A stretch of 64,000 nucleotides of DNA from Todiramphus chloris collaris (Eukaryota > Chordata > Aves > Coraciiformes > Alcedinidae), in assembly GCA_025345505.1 (NCBI GenBank), contig JANVCC010000076.1, forward strand, positions 10,950,577-11,014,576. Direction: 5' to 3'. Shown here piece after piece: positions 1 to 12,600 of the stretch. Under the pieces are notes generated by a model. It made no database searches. It was not told the origin of the DNA and was given only the letters and a program-made list of their open reading frames with translations. The first letter of the stretch is position 1. The number at the start of each line of letters is the position of its first letter. The position numbers and the translations under genes are program-made.

Positions 1-951
1 TATAATTGGCAATTTTATTTTATTTTTAAGTAAGGAAACACCTGCCATATCTATAAAGGGCTAAGCTTTCTCAAGGAATACTGACCAGAATTCAAAGTGA
101 AATAATATGGATACTGAATATGTTAAGAAAATTCTTGAGCACTTTAGATAACATCAGAATACTGAGATACTCCCTCAGCCCTAATGCGGCAACAATTTCA
201 CATCATTAACCAATGCAGTTCATAAGGAAGATTTACTATATTCACTATAAATTGTAACACAAGTCCACTTCATTTAGTCAGCAGTCACAGAAGAAAAAGG
301 GAAGTCAAAATAAGAAAGCACACCAGATTAAGGTCCAGAGTAAGACTGGAGAGAGCCTGTAAGCTATGGAGAAATAGGATTTTAGTTTGGTTTAATGTTG
401 TTGTTTGTTTGGTGGTTTTGTTTCCACTTTATTTAAAAGCAAACAAAAGAAGGCTCTAAACAAAAACAGCCCAGTAAAAACCAGTGTTCTGTTACTTTCC
501 AGAGCAATAATATATATGTCAGGAACATACAACAAGGGGGTAGAAATCAGTCATGTTAATTTATTTATTTATATTACAGTAAAAAAAACCCTACAGGTTT
601 TCAGCAACAGTGGCTTCCTTTCCCACAGCAGGTGACCAGATTATTCAGTTTAATGAACCTATGCAGCTACTTTTATTCTTCTCAATTTTTAAAGAATGTA
701 TCCTAGTTCTCCTCCCTATCACTTAAAAAAAATACACCTATAAAAAAAATATTCAATCAATCTGCATTTTCTCAAAGGGAAAATCATTTCATTAGAAGAC
801 TCTCAAACTGCTCTACTTAATATCTTCTCACAGATTTTTCAAAACATGCTAATTAAAAAGCATTCTTGAATTCAAAGAAAACAATTTGATCCTCATGACA
901 TGCAGTGGTGTAAAAACAGGTAGTCAGACAAGTTAACTGAGCTATTTACAG

Positions 952-999
952 CTACTCCATGGACAAAGATGGTTCTACTCCATGGACAAAGATGGTTCT
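952..999. repeat. 23-bp tandem duplication, two copies
   Basis: A 23-base unit beginning CTACTCCATGG is repeated exactly at 952-974 and 975-997, with two more matching bases after it. The copies are identical, which suggests a recent slippage or end-joining duplication. It contains no gene. Confidence 0.9.
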
Positions 1000-1140
1000 G
1001 CCCATTTTACCTGCTCACATCCCCAGGTTTTCATTCCCTGCTTTAACATCTGCTCTGGCCCTTGTCCAGTGCTTAAGGAAGCTTCTTCAGTCATTATAGC
1101 AGCTAAAACGCCCCCAGCCCAATCCATCAAAAAAGCCTCA

Positions 1141-1204
1141 ATCAACCAACCAACCAACCAACCCCTCGACCAACAAAATAAAAAAAAACCAACCAAAAAA
1201 CCAC
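1141..1204. repeat. (CAAC)n microsatellite passing into an A/C-rich tract
   Basis: Four or five CAAC units are followed by A-rich sequence containing CCAACC blocks. Apart from a few interruptions the plus strand here is only A and C. It is simple-sequence DNA with no coding meaning. Confidence 0.85.
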
Positions 1205-2150
1205 ATGAGTAGATTTCTAACAGCTCTCAGGCTGCAGTTTCACAGCAACCCAAGTCAGACTAATTCCTGGCTGGCATAGTCTCTTACCTCCCTCTGGCTG
1301 CATATTCCTACTCTTTCCCTTCTGCCAGTTTCAACATTCATCAGAACCTGTACAAAACCATTCCAGCGAGCTGAATCAGCAGGCTCCCATCCACCGAAGA
1401 GAACAGGAAAAATAGCTCTCTGCTCAGCCAACACACTGGAACAGGTTGGTGCAGGTTCTAGTGAGCACAAAGGCTCCAAGAGAAGCCTCAGCAGCCACCG
1501 AGTAGATCAGCCCAGGCTGCCACCAAACCACAACTTCGGCGACTCCACTCACCAACAGGTCAGACAAGCAGCAGGGTTGGCACATGAAGAGAGCAGAAGT
1601 AAATATCCACAAAAGCGATCACATCTCTAGCCGCAGCGAGCTGTTAGATTAGATGGCTTCATCCTACAGTATCAGGTCTAGCACAACCATGACTATCTTC
1701 AAGAGAAAATGCTAGTTCTTCATTCCACAGTCTCCTGTGTTCTGGTTCTCCAATAAAATAGTGTTAATTACATGTCAAAGTGTTTAGTAAGACAGGAGCA
1801 TTTGTGAACTTTCACCTTTCAACTACCACTTCGCACAGATGCCTTGTACGTGCAGGACAAAGGTGAGCAACCGCCCTTACATGTTTTCATGCACAAGGTG
1901 AATGTACCAGAAAGTTAAGGTGCTCTCACAAATAGCTATAACAGACTGAAAGGCTTGAACAGTCTGCTATGATACAGCATTTCTTAAACCCTGCAAAAAC
2001 ATCCACCTGTTTACATTGCCATTTTGGCAGTGTAACTGCACATTACGCACAAAAAAAAAAAATAATAGCCCAACCCCGCAGTTCCTTTCAATAGGTTTGT
2101 AAATAAAGGTAAAAGAGAATTGTCAAGGGAAGGACAGCAAACTCATTCAC

Positions 2151-2215
2151 CTCCGGTGATACTCTTCACTGCTGCCTTAGAAATGCTCCGCTGGGAGTCT
2201 TTGTGCTGTTTTCCA
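2151..2215 (-). CDS. Candidate 65-bp internal coding exon of the minus-strand gene
   Basis: On the minus strand a pyrimidine-rich tract ends in CTCTACAG, followed by 65 bases and then a GGAG|GTGAAT donor. One frame is open across it (one base, 21 codons, one base) and reads roughly Gly-Lys-Gln-His-Lys-Asp-Ser through Ser-Ile-Thr-Gly, a basic hydrophilic segment. It lies 1.5 kb downstream of the first coding exon at 3679-3769 on the same strand. The phases do not join directly: exon 1 leaves one spare base, and joining it here would run into a TGA. Either another exon lies between them or this is not a coding exon. The product is not recognised. Confidence 0.3.
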
Positions 2216-3678
2216 CTGTAGAGTCAAGGGAACAGATGGAAAGAAGGAGGGACAGCTGAAGCAGACTACTACTCATTCACACATACTTTACACTAGTAAG
2301 GTAAACAGTGCTGGGTCTATTGCAAAGGGCTGTGGCCGGCACAAATAATAATAAAATAATAATAAAATAATAATAAAAATAAAAAAAAAAAGGACACGGG
2401 CCTTTATTACTGATTAGTTGCTTTGTACCAAAGACAAACTGGGAACAGGTTTTGTTCCACAAGAAGGTGGCAAAGATTATATACATATATATAGAGAAAC
2501 AATTAGATGTTTTCTGCTAATAAAAAATATCCAGAAGAAATACCTTTAAAAAGCAGGTATCATGACGAGCAACATGAACATTTAGCTATTGAGGAAACCA
2601 TACAGGAACCAACACTTTTTTGTTTGGGTTTTTTTTTTTGTACCCTACACTAGACAAGGTGAAACTCTGCACGCATGCCAAGCCATAATGGTTTCAATAG
2701 GTTCCTCCTAATCCTGTACCTGCCCAGATATGCAGTGGTCACTGGAAGCCTCAGGGCCTGCCTACTGCAAGTTTTCCTTCGTGATCCCTCAGATGACAAT
2801 TGTTTTTGTCACCTAGAAGGGGACATTCATTTTCTTGCCGCTCAAATGGATTCAAAGCCTCAAGGATTATAGAAATTATTATACTGTTAAGGTTCTATCA
2901 TGATTATTAAAAATGAGACTATTTGGAATTCAAATATACAGCGTGACTGAGATTTTCGCTGGAAACAGACCTCAGGAAAAGTATTCATTCTGGAGGGGAT
3001 TTTACATTGACAGAGAAAGAAATGCTGAATTCACACCACAGTGACCACGGAAAGGTGATGTATGCATTGCCCCTCAGTTAACAGGGATGTCTAAATTAAA
3101 TACTTTCAATGGATTTCACTGGATTTCACCTTGTGAAATAAAAGCTTGTCGCGACCTCCAAGTCTCTCTACAAGGATGCTCCTAAAGTCCTTCCTCCATG
3201 CCTCCTCGTATACACTGATTCTTGCCTTGTTTGCCAAGGCCTGCTGTCCATACCTATACGGAAATGGTTACAACCATCTGACGAGGTTGACATCTCGATG
3301 TCCCGTCACCTTTTGGTTACTTTCAAGAAAACCTTCCGTATTTTAGTTCCTGATACAGCATCTTAACCATCCGGACCTGTCTCTGGCGGACAGCGCGTGT
3401 CCGCGTTGGCACCATCTCGAAGCAGGAGCAGGAGCAAGCTCTGGGGCTGAGCCTCGGCGAGCAGAGCCCGCCAGGAACACGCCTGCGGCTCCCGCCGGCC
3501 CATGGCTCAGATGCACCTGAGCCGAGCTGAACCGAGCCGACCTCGGGCGAAGCCGGCACACGCTGGGGCGGCACCGCCAACGCCGCCCGGCCCCTGACAG
3601 GAATTCGGACCCGGGGACCGGGCCAGGGCCGGCCCAAAGCGAGCGACGCCACGGCCCCGCCGCGCCCCCGCCTCTCAC
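2216..3678 (-). other. Probable first intron of the minus-strand gene
   Basis: This stretch lies between the donor at 3678 and the exon candidate ending at 2215. It is AT-rich away from island 1 and contains the AAT-type repeat near 2343. I saw no exon with a good acceptor, donor and open frame here, although the phase mismatch between the two flanking exons suggests that one might exist. Confidence 0.4.
2343..2391. repeat. AAT-rich tandem repeat (11-bp unit, three copies) plus poly(A)
   Basis: The unit AAATAATAATA is repeated about three times and runs into a stretch of eleven A residues. It is a typical unstable simple repeat and a likely length polymorphism. Confidence 0.9.
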
Positions 3679-3769
3679 CTGCCGCCGAACTCAGGGCGAC
3701 CCTCCGGTGCCTCCTGCCCAGCTCCCGCAGCTCCTCCTCATCCTCCTCCAGCCTCCAGGCTTCGGCCAT
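3679..3769 (-). CDS. First coding exon of an unidentified minus-strand gene (partial)
   Basis: The frame starts at an ATG read leftward from 3769 and gives 30 codons plus one base, ending at a consensus donor GGCAG|GTGAGAG. The peptide begins Met-Ala-Glu-Ala-Trp-Arg-Leu, then has an acidic run with four glutamates around one aspartate and a basic Arg-Arg-His-Arg-Arg patch. This looks like the start of a charged helix. An in-frame upstream ATG at 3796 adds nine residues. I chose the inner start because it has G at +4 and begins a typical Met-Ala N-terminus; neither start has a purine at -3. The rest of the gene continues to the left and is not assembled here. The family was not recognised. Confidence 0.6.
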
Positions 3770-4070
3770 CAGCGGCGCGGGGACGGGTGACAGCATTCAA
3801 GAAGCGGGGGCTGCCATGTCCGCCCGCGGCCGGCGCCCTCCTCTCAGCGCGGCCCCCCGTGATCCCCGGGCCTGCCCCACACCTGCGCCCTTTCCGCGCC
3901 GCTTCTGCCGGCGAGCTTCCCTTCAGCCCTGCACCTGCGACGAAGGGAGCGGGAGCGAGGCGGGAGGCAGCCGGCGGGGAGGGAAGAGAGGCGGTGGCGG
4001 CCTTTCCTGCCCATCCGCAGCTCTCCGGCGTCAGCAGGAAACCCGCCGGCCGCCTGGCACCGCCACAAAA

Positions 4071-4112
4071 GGGGGCGGAGGAGGCGGTGGTGGCGGCGGC
4101 GGCGGGGGGAGG
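4071..4112. repeat. GGC/GGT-rich trinucleotide tract in CpG island 1
   Basis: The plus strand is nearly all G with regular C or T, including several consecutive GGC units and runs of five or six G. It lies upstream of the minus-strand coding start, so it may be 5' UTR or promoter DNA of that gene. GGC tracts of this type can expand and can fold into G-rich structures. Confidence 0.8.
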
Positions 4113-4675
4113 TACCTGGCGGCCGTCGCCGGGCAGCGCTCCGCCGCGGCGGGCACGTTGCGGGACCGGGTCGGGCTCCCGAGCCGGCCGGGCCTGCGGG
4201 TGAGGGCCAGGGCCAGGCCGGGCTCCTCAGGGAGGGTCACCGCCGAGGTTTTCCTGCCCTTACGCAGAGGGTAAGGAGGCGGAAGGGCAGTTGCTGCGGG
4301 CGGGCCGGGAGCCCCGGGGGTACCGGGGGTGCAGCCGGGGTAGAGCAGCAGCCCGGCCCCGCCGAGCCGGGCCCTGGGTGGCCCGTGGACTTAAGGCTGA
4401 AGGAAGGCAGGCGTTCAAACGGCAGCCGCCGCTGTTTCGCGGCCAGGAGGATGTATTTCTTGGCATGGGGTTTGTTAGGGTGGTTTACACTACTTAAGGA
4501 GAAGTAATCTGACGGAGGCACTTGATACTGGTGAGGTACACACTTCCAGTGCAGAAGCGATATGAAAAATCTGGCCACATTTCAAGAAGTCAGGTGTAGT
4601 TTTAGGTTTATTTATTTATTATTATTTGTTTTGGGGTTTCTTTTGCTGGGTTTTGGGTTTTTTTTCCTTCCCTGG

Positions 4676-4700
4676 GCCTCAGTTTGCCCATATCTAAAAT
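4676..4700 (+). mobile_element. Possible MIR SINE core fragment
   Basis: The 25 bases starting GCCTCAGTTT match the MIR segment that reads GCCTCAGTTTCCTCATC followed by TGTAAAAT at about 21 of 25 positions, judged by eye. The bases on either side do not extend the match convincingly. MIR elements are very old and survive as short scraps in birds. A match this short could be chance. Confidence 0.3.
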
Positions 4701-7700
4701 TAAAATGACATTGCTTCTTTATTGCTTCTTCACATCATATGATTACTGTAAAACCACTTCATACATGTTTTTGCAGATAACTCCATATTAGGCACCACAA
4801 GAAAGAAGCATATAAGGAAGTTAAATTCGGCTTCAGAGCAAGTGAATAAGGGACAGTAAATAAATAAAGTATGTGACCATAATTTAGACCAGGAAGATCC
4901 AACAAAACATTGAGTAATACTAACATTGAGCAATATCTGTGTTGACTCACTAAGCACCGCCTACTCTACGCTGAATAAAGCAAATTGTTCATGTTGAAAA
5001 ACTACGCATGATCACAAAACTGAAAAATATGTCATAATGCATGAATACAGATGATTGCCTATGCATTTCTTAGTGTTTCAGTGCTTGACTTTACAGTCAT
5101 TGTTCCTTAATAGAGGTTTTTTGGGGTTTTTTTTCCACTGGAACATTTAGTCTTCAAGAGGTATAACAGCTATACTTTAGAAGGACAGAAGGCTTTATAC
5201 TATGGAAGAACATAGGGCCAGGCATAAAACTGGATGTACAGCAAGACTATATAACAGACAGATCAAACCTTCCACTACAGGTATGTGTTCTCAAAAGCCT
5301 CATGCTTCAAATGACCTCTGCATGGGTGGATTACATGACAGTCAAAGGGATCTGACCTCACAAATGTCAGTGCAAGAGCAGCGTGCCTTGTACAGCCTGA
5401 CCAGTTGGTTACAAAGTTCCTCAGTGGAGCACTGCTGGCACTGATATGCTGTAGAGCTGTGACACAAAGCCTCACCTGCAATTAAAAACACAAGAAGTTC
5501 CAATGCGGAAAGCATGAGGAAGAACAGCAGAAGGGAAGTCACTGGCATGTGCGTGTATGAGGGACAAAAGAAAATCTCCCATGTAAAACGAAGAATAGGT
5601 GTTTGTATTCAGATTCTTTACTGTGGAGCCAAAAGGCAGCACCTGTATTCAGTTGCTAAACTCCAGTTACCACAAAGAGTAGCAAGGACCATCCATTTTC
5701 CACTTTCCTTATACTGTGTGTTTCACTGATGCTGAGGAAGGAAAGGAAGCTTGCTAGCATGTAAAATTACCAAGGAGGGAAAAACCAGAAATATACCATA
5801 GAACATAACATAAATTCAATGAGCCCAGAAAACAGAATTAAACCTTCTTTTGTTGCTACTGATGAAATTAACACTGAGGCTTCCAAGTATATATATAAAA
5901 AAAACACATTTGGAGATATCTTAGACCAAAAAATACCATGCTAAACAGAGTAGTTCTAGCCATGAAGAAGAAAACATTCCCCAAAATCTCAAATAATACA
6001 GCATGGAAAGATCATGGGTATTTAATAATGACAATCATCAAGAGTTCCTTAGCATTCACAGGGAAAGTCCTACTTAAAGATGAAAGTGCAATACCTAAAT
6101 AGTATAAAGTGACAAAGTTTCTGAAGCAACTGTATACCGACCTTTGTGAGCAGGAAACGCACTTGGGACAGGGACTGAGTTTTAGAGCTAGCGGAGCCAT
6201 TCAGGAAATGCTTGGAACTGATAGAGAACAGATTTTACCTGAAAGAAAGAGAACAAACTATGACACAATTAATATGTGGAGGCAAGATTCAGATAGCAAT
6301 AACTAACATACTACTTTAAACAGCACTGGAAACAGTTTCCAATCAGTACTACTGGAAACAAGTAAAAATTCCCAGCATTTAAATGAAATTAAAGTGCAAG
6401 GCAGTATTGCATGAAATACTTGAATCACATTTCTGAAACATTTATTGCAAAAAGAATTCAATAATGCACATTGCCTCCAAAAGAAGGCTGCTTGCCAGTA
6501 GCTAGAGTTCTTCAAGGTATGTTGTCTGTAGGTGTACTCACACTGCCTGTGTACAAATGCCACAAGCCTTCAAGCTTAGAGGTGTTTTTTAGCTTTTAAA
6601 TGCCTGTGAAAGAAGTGTATTTATGATAATACACAGGAATGCATGAGACAGTGCATTCACATACTCTTCACTTCTCCCAGCTGCAAAATCTGCTAATATG
6701 CAAGGTCTCCAAGGGAGTAAAGAGATTCAGGATGGATGTCTAGAGCTTCATTTTTTACAAGCGATTCTTCTCTAGTGAGTGTTTGCCAGATGCACTCATC
6801 CATACTCTGACCGTGGGCTGTGCCTCACTTCTAGTTTATATTGCTATTTTATAATCAACAGCATTAGAGTTGCTCTGTCAAATGCAGCATCACATCACTG
6901 GCTTTGATACCTGATAAAGGTGTGTAAATAATGGGGGTACCTAGGTGTGCTTTAACAAGTCTGCAGGACATAGATGGGGCTCTGGCAGCGTGCTTCTGAG
7001 CAGCAATGTCAGATCCACCTTAGCAGTGTTGGAACAGATCCTGACACAGCCCTTTATCTGGGTAAGCAGTTTCTAGGGGGAGGAGAGACCTGTGCTTTTG
7101 AGGCTTTAGACAAGCAACAAAACCAGCTGTTGGAATAATCAAAAGAGCCACAGTTGCTGGCTGGTCTAATAATAGCCTAGGCCAGACAGAGTAATTTGTG
7201 ATAATTTGGCTCAGATTGGAACACACGCACACAAAAAAGACTTCTGCTGGGTTGCTTGACCCAGGGGAAGAAGGGAACAAAAGGGTGTGGGGGGCGCAGA
7301 GCGGTGGGTATGAACTGAACGCAACCATTTCAAGTGCAACAGGAATTAAAGCTATGTGGGATATTCTCTCCAGAAAATCAAGGAATGAAGCTTCTCTTTG
7401 ACTTTTCAGCAAATAAACTGATCAATATTAGCAAAAACAAATAAAAGGAGAAGAAAAAGTACATGTCAAAGAAAGTTGCAAAGCTTATATTAAAAAAAAA
7501 AACCCAACAAACAAATAAAAAAGAAGCAAAGCACTTGCTGTAGTCTCAGGTAGGTGAGAGGAACACATCAGCATGTGGCATATGCTGTTCTAAAGCTCTT
7601 CATGAAGTACAATGTCTTTGTGTCTTACCAGCAGGGTGAAGGAAAAATAATTGCTTTCTTGTCCTTCAGTGAGAATCTCTGCTGTGTACATGTGCGTAGG

Positions 7701-9550
7701 AATAAAAGACTTTTGTATATTTTCATAGCTACACTTCTCCAAGAAAACAAACCTTACTGCCCAAAAAAAGTCTGCAATTTGGTTTTTAAGATCTGGAAAT
7801 TTCTCACTGAAATTCTACTTTATCACATGTGCCTTTCTTGTAATGTACATTATATTATATAACGTACAAAAAAAGGAATTTCACAATGGTAGCGTAAAAG
7901 AAGGGAACAACTGGGTAAATGGGTCTTTGTACTCTCTGCTGAATACTTACACTTTGTTGCCTTGGCAGTTTTTATTTTTAAAGTATTTAGTTCTGATTTG
8001 CATCCCTGGATTTGCCACTTTATTTAGCCCTGCAAAAAGACACTGTTTTTCAACAAAAAATATCAGCTCTATAGAGCAGCTTAATTGAAGTGTCCCGTGT
8101 AGCCTTAATGTCTATTCAGGTTCTGCAAAGCTGCTGAAGCCTGCAATGAATGTATCAGTGTTTGGCCGAGATACAGGAGCCTCAGACTACAAAAGAATGC
8201 AGACAAAGGATTTTTTAAAAATGCAAAGGATGAAAAAGGTGTATTCAAAAGGGAAAATGTAGCCTTTGGACATGACAACATTATTTTTGTTCTGAGTAAA
8301 AATAACAAGGGTCTCGTTCAATAGATGAATGACACTGGCAGTATAACCAGTATAGGAAGCTGACATTGCTGAGGGCCAAGATCTGATAATTTGATCTCCA
8401 TTTGTGCTCAGCTGGTCCAGTGGGTTTTAGTGGAGTTGGAGAAAGACTTATCAGGAGCCTGCAGGCTTTCTGAAATGTCTCCAGCTAAGCGCAAGATCTC
8501 CGTGCGTTGCTACAACTGCTTGTGTCTCCCAGTATATTGGCATGATAATCGTCTAAAGGTAGATGGTCTTTTCATGAGTGAAGGTGATTAAAATAGAAAA
8601 TAATTGATTTCCTTGAATAAGGACCTTTCTTGTTGAAACACTGGGAAATTACCTTTACCCAAAACTAGGGATTTTGAGACTGCTCTGCATGAAAGCAGCA
8701 AATCCAATAATTTCAAAAGACCAAAAGCTGGCAGCCAAGGGGTGAAAACCTATTCAGAGGGAGATTCTTACAGTTGTTAGTTTTGAAATTAGTTTTACAG
8801 ATAATTTGGGTTAGTTTTGCTGGTTTACACCTTTTGTGGACTAAAAGCACCCTTTCCTCTCCTGTCCTGTTAACAAACATCTGTTAACAGTATTTTTCTC
8901 ATTTATTAGTATTATCACTCACAAGGTAATAAGTACATCTGTTTCTCCTGCCTTCACAATTAAAGAGAATAAGGAAAAGAAGTAGAAAAAAAGTGAGGGA
9001 ATATAGAAGGGAAAAGAGCTGGTGCAGAGGTAAATGCTTCTTAGAAAGAGAGGCTGTCAAGGCCAAATTGATTTGCAGTTTGAATCCTGAAGTGTTCATG
9101 TTTACTCTATAACCACAGGGTTATCAGTGGAGAGTGCTGATGTTGTGCTATACGGGCTGGCAGCAGCACGATGTTAGAAGTATTATCACATTGGACACAC
9201 GTGAGTCTAATGCCTAAGAATATACAATGCTAGCCCCAGGATGAGAGTCCAGCTTTTCTGCTGCAGTTTGCGCTCCAGTGCAAAGAACTGACAAGGGAAA
9301 AGCTTACAGAAGACATCAAACAGTGTCCTAGAGAATTTTCAGAAGGTGAAGCGGGGTCATAAAGTCGTTCACTGCAGTAAATTTAGAAGTTTTTCACAGT
9401 ACTGAAATTGGTTACAGATATGAATGGCTCTGATTTCTGTTTTCTTCTGTTCTCCTGACATGAAATGGGTGCAAACTGCTTTTCACTGGAAATATGTATG
9501 TCATACGGGTGGATAATCTTCATAGTTCAGTACAAAACTTTGCAGTCTTA

Positions 9551-9601
9551 TGGGGTTTTTTTTTGTTGGTTTTGTGGTTTGTTTTTTGTTTGTTTTTTTT
9601 T
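9551..9601. repeat. Uninterrupted G/T-only tract, 51 bp
   Basis: The plus strand contains only G and T from 9551 to 9601, mostly runs of T separated by G, GG or GGGG. It is one of a series of similar two-letter tracts in this window. Confidence 0.85.
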
Positions 9602-12600
9602 CCATGGTACCACCTTTAAGTAGCCAGGCATTCTCATGCCTTTCTCGTGCTGAACATTGCCACGGTTCACACTTACCAGAAGTGTTCACAGAGTTATGAC
9701 AATAATCCGCAATAGGATCATTCTGCAATGACATAATTTTATGATAATTTCTAATTTGTGAGTTCAGTGTTGAAAAGCCTAATATTAAGAAGTTATAAGT
9801 CTAGTTACCTTAATGAGTGTTTGCTAATGGAAAAACACTTTTCTCATGTGGAAGTTTTTAAAAAATTCCAAATGGACTATTACAAATAGAATATTACCAG
9901 TTTTCAAATTAAAAAAAAAAATTGATCTATTACAGACATTATCTTTTGGTCACACATTCAAAAATATGCAGCTTCTTAAAACAATTTGGTTTTTTTATAA
10001 AAGCTGAAGAATGGAACAACTGTTTGATAGCTTTGAATGAGTATTTGGCTAGGATCCTTGACAAATTTTGGATGACACCTGCTTATTTTAAGCCAGCCAA
10101 ACACGATGCAAGATATAGCAGTGTTTCTCAGACTTTTTTTTTTCAGTTTATCTGAAAAGAAGAAAGGACCTGCATACCTTAGTAGCAATTAAGGGGAAAA
10201 AAAAAAATCCTACACGGTAGTATCAGTTCTGACTTTTTCAATTTTATACTGCAACCTTTACTCTAATCACCAAATGTCAGTAGAGGAATAGATGATGACA
10301 AGCACTCTCATCATCAGGCCCACCTTAGTGGCATTAAAGAGGCCTAAGGATTGACATCAGCTAGAGATTTTATGTATTTCACCCACATGCTTGCAAGAAT
10401 CTATTTTGCTAGGCTTTGAGGGGTCCCACACTCCAGTTATACGTATTTATTTAAACAACTGTAGTTTCTGAGCTGGAAGCTCCCAAGTAATCAAAGAGAT
10501 ATCTATAATATTTAGATAGATGAAAAATTGAGCTGCAGAACTATTCTTTTTTCAGACTCACAGAAATCATTTCATTTGCACATTGCTACTACAAAGCAAT
10601 CTGGTGGTTTTAGAAGTCAATGACGTCTTGCTAAGCTCTGATGTTGCGTTTTCTTAACAGTATAGTCCAACAGTGGAAGCTTTATCCTATTTTTTTACCT
10701 TCTTACTGCTTTGCATATACATATGCAGATTCACTGGGTTCAGATATTTTTTTTTCCATATTCACCAGGTATATTCATAGGACTGTGTCAATCAAAAAAA
10801 AAAGATTCATGTGAGTAAAATAATAAAGTTTATAATGATGTCAGAACGGTAAACAGATTTCCTTTGTTTTAGTTACATAAGTGAAAATCAAAAGTCTGCC
10901 CAGTGTCTGGAGCTCCTAGTGAGGTCTGGACTGATGAAGGTTAGCAGCAGCAGTTTTGCAAGATACTGCTGGAAAGAAAAATCTTGAGTTGGGTGGACAG
11001 TTTCTCACAGAAAACTCACACCATGCATCAGAGCTTTGCACTAGCCACTTTCTGAGTGAGGTATGTACACAACAGTTCTCAGCTGAAAACTGAAGCAACT
11101 CAGATTTTCCCTAAGGCATGATTTTCAAATCTTTTTAGGCTTCCCTCACATCTTCTTTTCTGCAGCACTTTGTTACCACAGACTCTCCTACTCTTTCCCA
11201 ATGCATATATATTATAACTCCTTTAGACTTCCCTAAATCTCTGCCTTCCTCACAATGCAGCTACTCATACTGTTTACTCTTCAGTGTTTATTCCTTTACT
11301 GAGAAAGAAATTGCACTCTTTTGTCACAGAGAAACAGCCCATTCAGTCCAGACCTTACACCTGCTTTTTGCAGTTTCATTAGCTCAAAGGAAATGCCACG
11401 TTCTTCAAGGGGCTGCTGAGCAGAAAGCTTTAGGAGTGTGGAAAGCATGAAAGGCAGAGAAAAGCCTGTGTAGAATTTCCTGGGGTTTTACACCATGGGA
11501 GGAGGTGTGGGCTATTCATCCTCTCTCCGAAAAGGGCCTTGCTCCAATTTACATGGGGTTTCGTTGTGTCCAAGTACGGGAAGTGGTATCCAGGAATTAA
11601 CAGGGCAAAAAGGATTCCAGACATGCCCACCTGTGCTTTCTATGCTCTTTCTGGTTGTTCCCATTGACTAACTAAATTGTCTTAATGGACAAAATCTCCT
11701 ACACGCTTATCTGAGGTTAACTTTATCAGTTTGGGAACTGCTTCACAGAAAGAAATCTGTTACATCTACTGTGAACTCCCCTCATCCTCATGTTGTCTAA
11801 ATGCCAGAAGGTGTTTAAAGGATCTCTACAGTGTTCAATTCCCAATCGGTAAGAGTTCAATGGTCTGGAAAATAAGGAAGAGAGTGTCAGAATCAGTTTC
11901 TGGGATGCTTTTACACAAGGCATGTGTTCAGCACTGTGCTGGAGCCAGGAACGGCCTATCAGTCCTGAAGCATCTCTTTCAGAGACAACTTTATTTCACA
12001 ACACCTTCAGGGTTGTAACATAGTCTTTATATTCTGAAAATGTATGGATGTGGTCATGCCCCAGACTTGTATCTTGACGACAATTTCAGTCTTCCTTTGA
12101 GTTGAGAGAAAACAACTGAGATGTTCTGATTTAACTGAAAATATCATTAAAACACACTTTTTGAACTCAGCTATGAAATCTACAGCACACCCTGCTTTTG
12201 CCCAGATTAGAGGGGTGCGTGTACAGGAGATGGGTTTGAGTTTCTGTCTTCTCTGCATTTTGTCTGTGCAGCAACATATGGAATGTTCTACTGTTGATAG
12301 CTCTGGCATACGCAATTATTATTGGCAAAGCAATGACTTTAAGACAGAGAAAGGAACGCAAAAATTTGCAAAAGGAGAATGTAAAATATGCAGATAAACC
12401 CTTGGTCCCATCTCACACAATTACAGGAAATACAGCCTTCCAAGGGGATTAATATGGGTTTATCGTCCAGTCCAGGGCAAGACATTAGAAATGTTTATTG
12501 CAGAAGGAAAACATACACTGAGAATTTCTGGAGTAAATTGTCTCTTGTTTTACTCTGATGCTTACAGTGGCTGAATGTTGATACACTGCTGCAGCACCAG

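Larger units (their letters stand above)
1..2150. other. AT-rich non-coding stretch, probably intron of the minus-strand gene
   Basis: No coding exon can be supported here. The open frames on both strands are short, have no recognisable motifs and lack paired splice signals that fit the phase of the exon candidates to the right. The stretch holds a two-copy 23-bp tandem duplication near 952 and a (CAAC)n tract near 1141, listed separately. If the exon at 3679-3769 belongs to a gene reading leftward, this stretch lies inside that gene, most likely as intron. This is inference from position and not a direct observation. Confidence 0.45.
3385..4445. promoter_or_regulatory. CpG island 1: promoter region of the minus-strand gene, possibly bidirectional
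   Basis: About 1 kb of GC-rich, CpG-dense sequence stands out from AT-rich flanks. It covers the first coding exon of the minus-strand gene at 3679-3769. On the plus strand a donor-like ACGCAGAGG|GTAAGG lies near 4269, so a divergent plus-strand transcript may also start here, but no convincing plus-strand protein is visible. CpG islands of this size usually mark promoters active in most tissues. The long open frames inside it on all strands are side effects of few stop codons in GC-rich sequence. Confidence 0.85.

Noticed and set aside
1255..1612. Minus-strand frames with splice-like sites (acceptor near 1647, donor GTGAGTGG near 1550)
   Set aside because: The segment between those sites has a stop in every frame, so it cannot be an internal coding exon.
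3323..4274. Long open frames on both strands in CpG island 1 (up to 157 codons)
   Set aside because: They overlap each other in several frames and reflect few stop codons in GC-rich DNA. Only the first 30 codons from 3769, bounded by a donor, are kept.
7020..7412. 130-codon minus-strand frame
   Set aside because: No motif, no splice or promoter context, and cysteine- and leucine-rich content typical of chance frames in this DNA.
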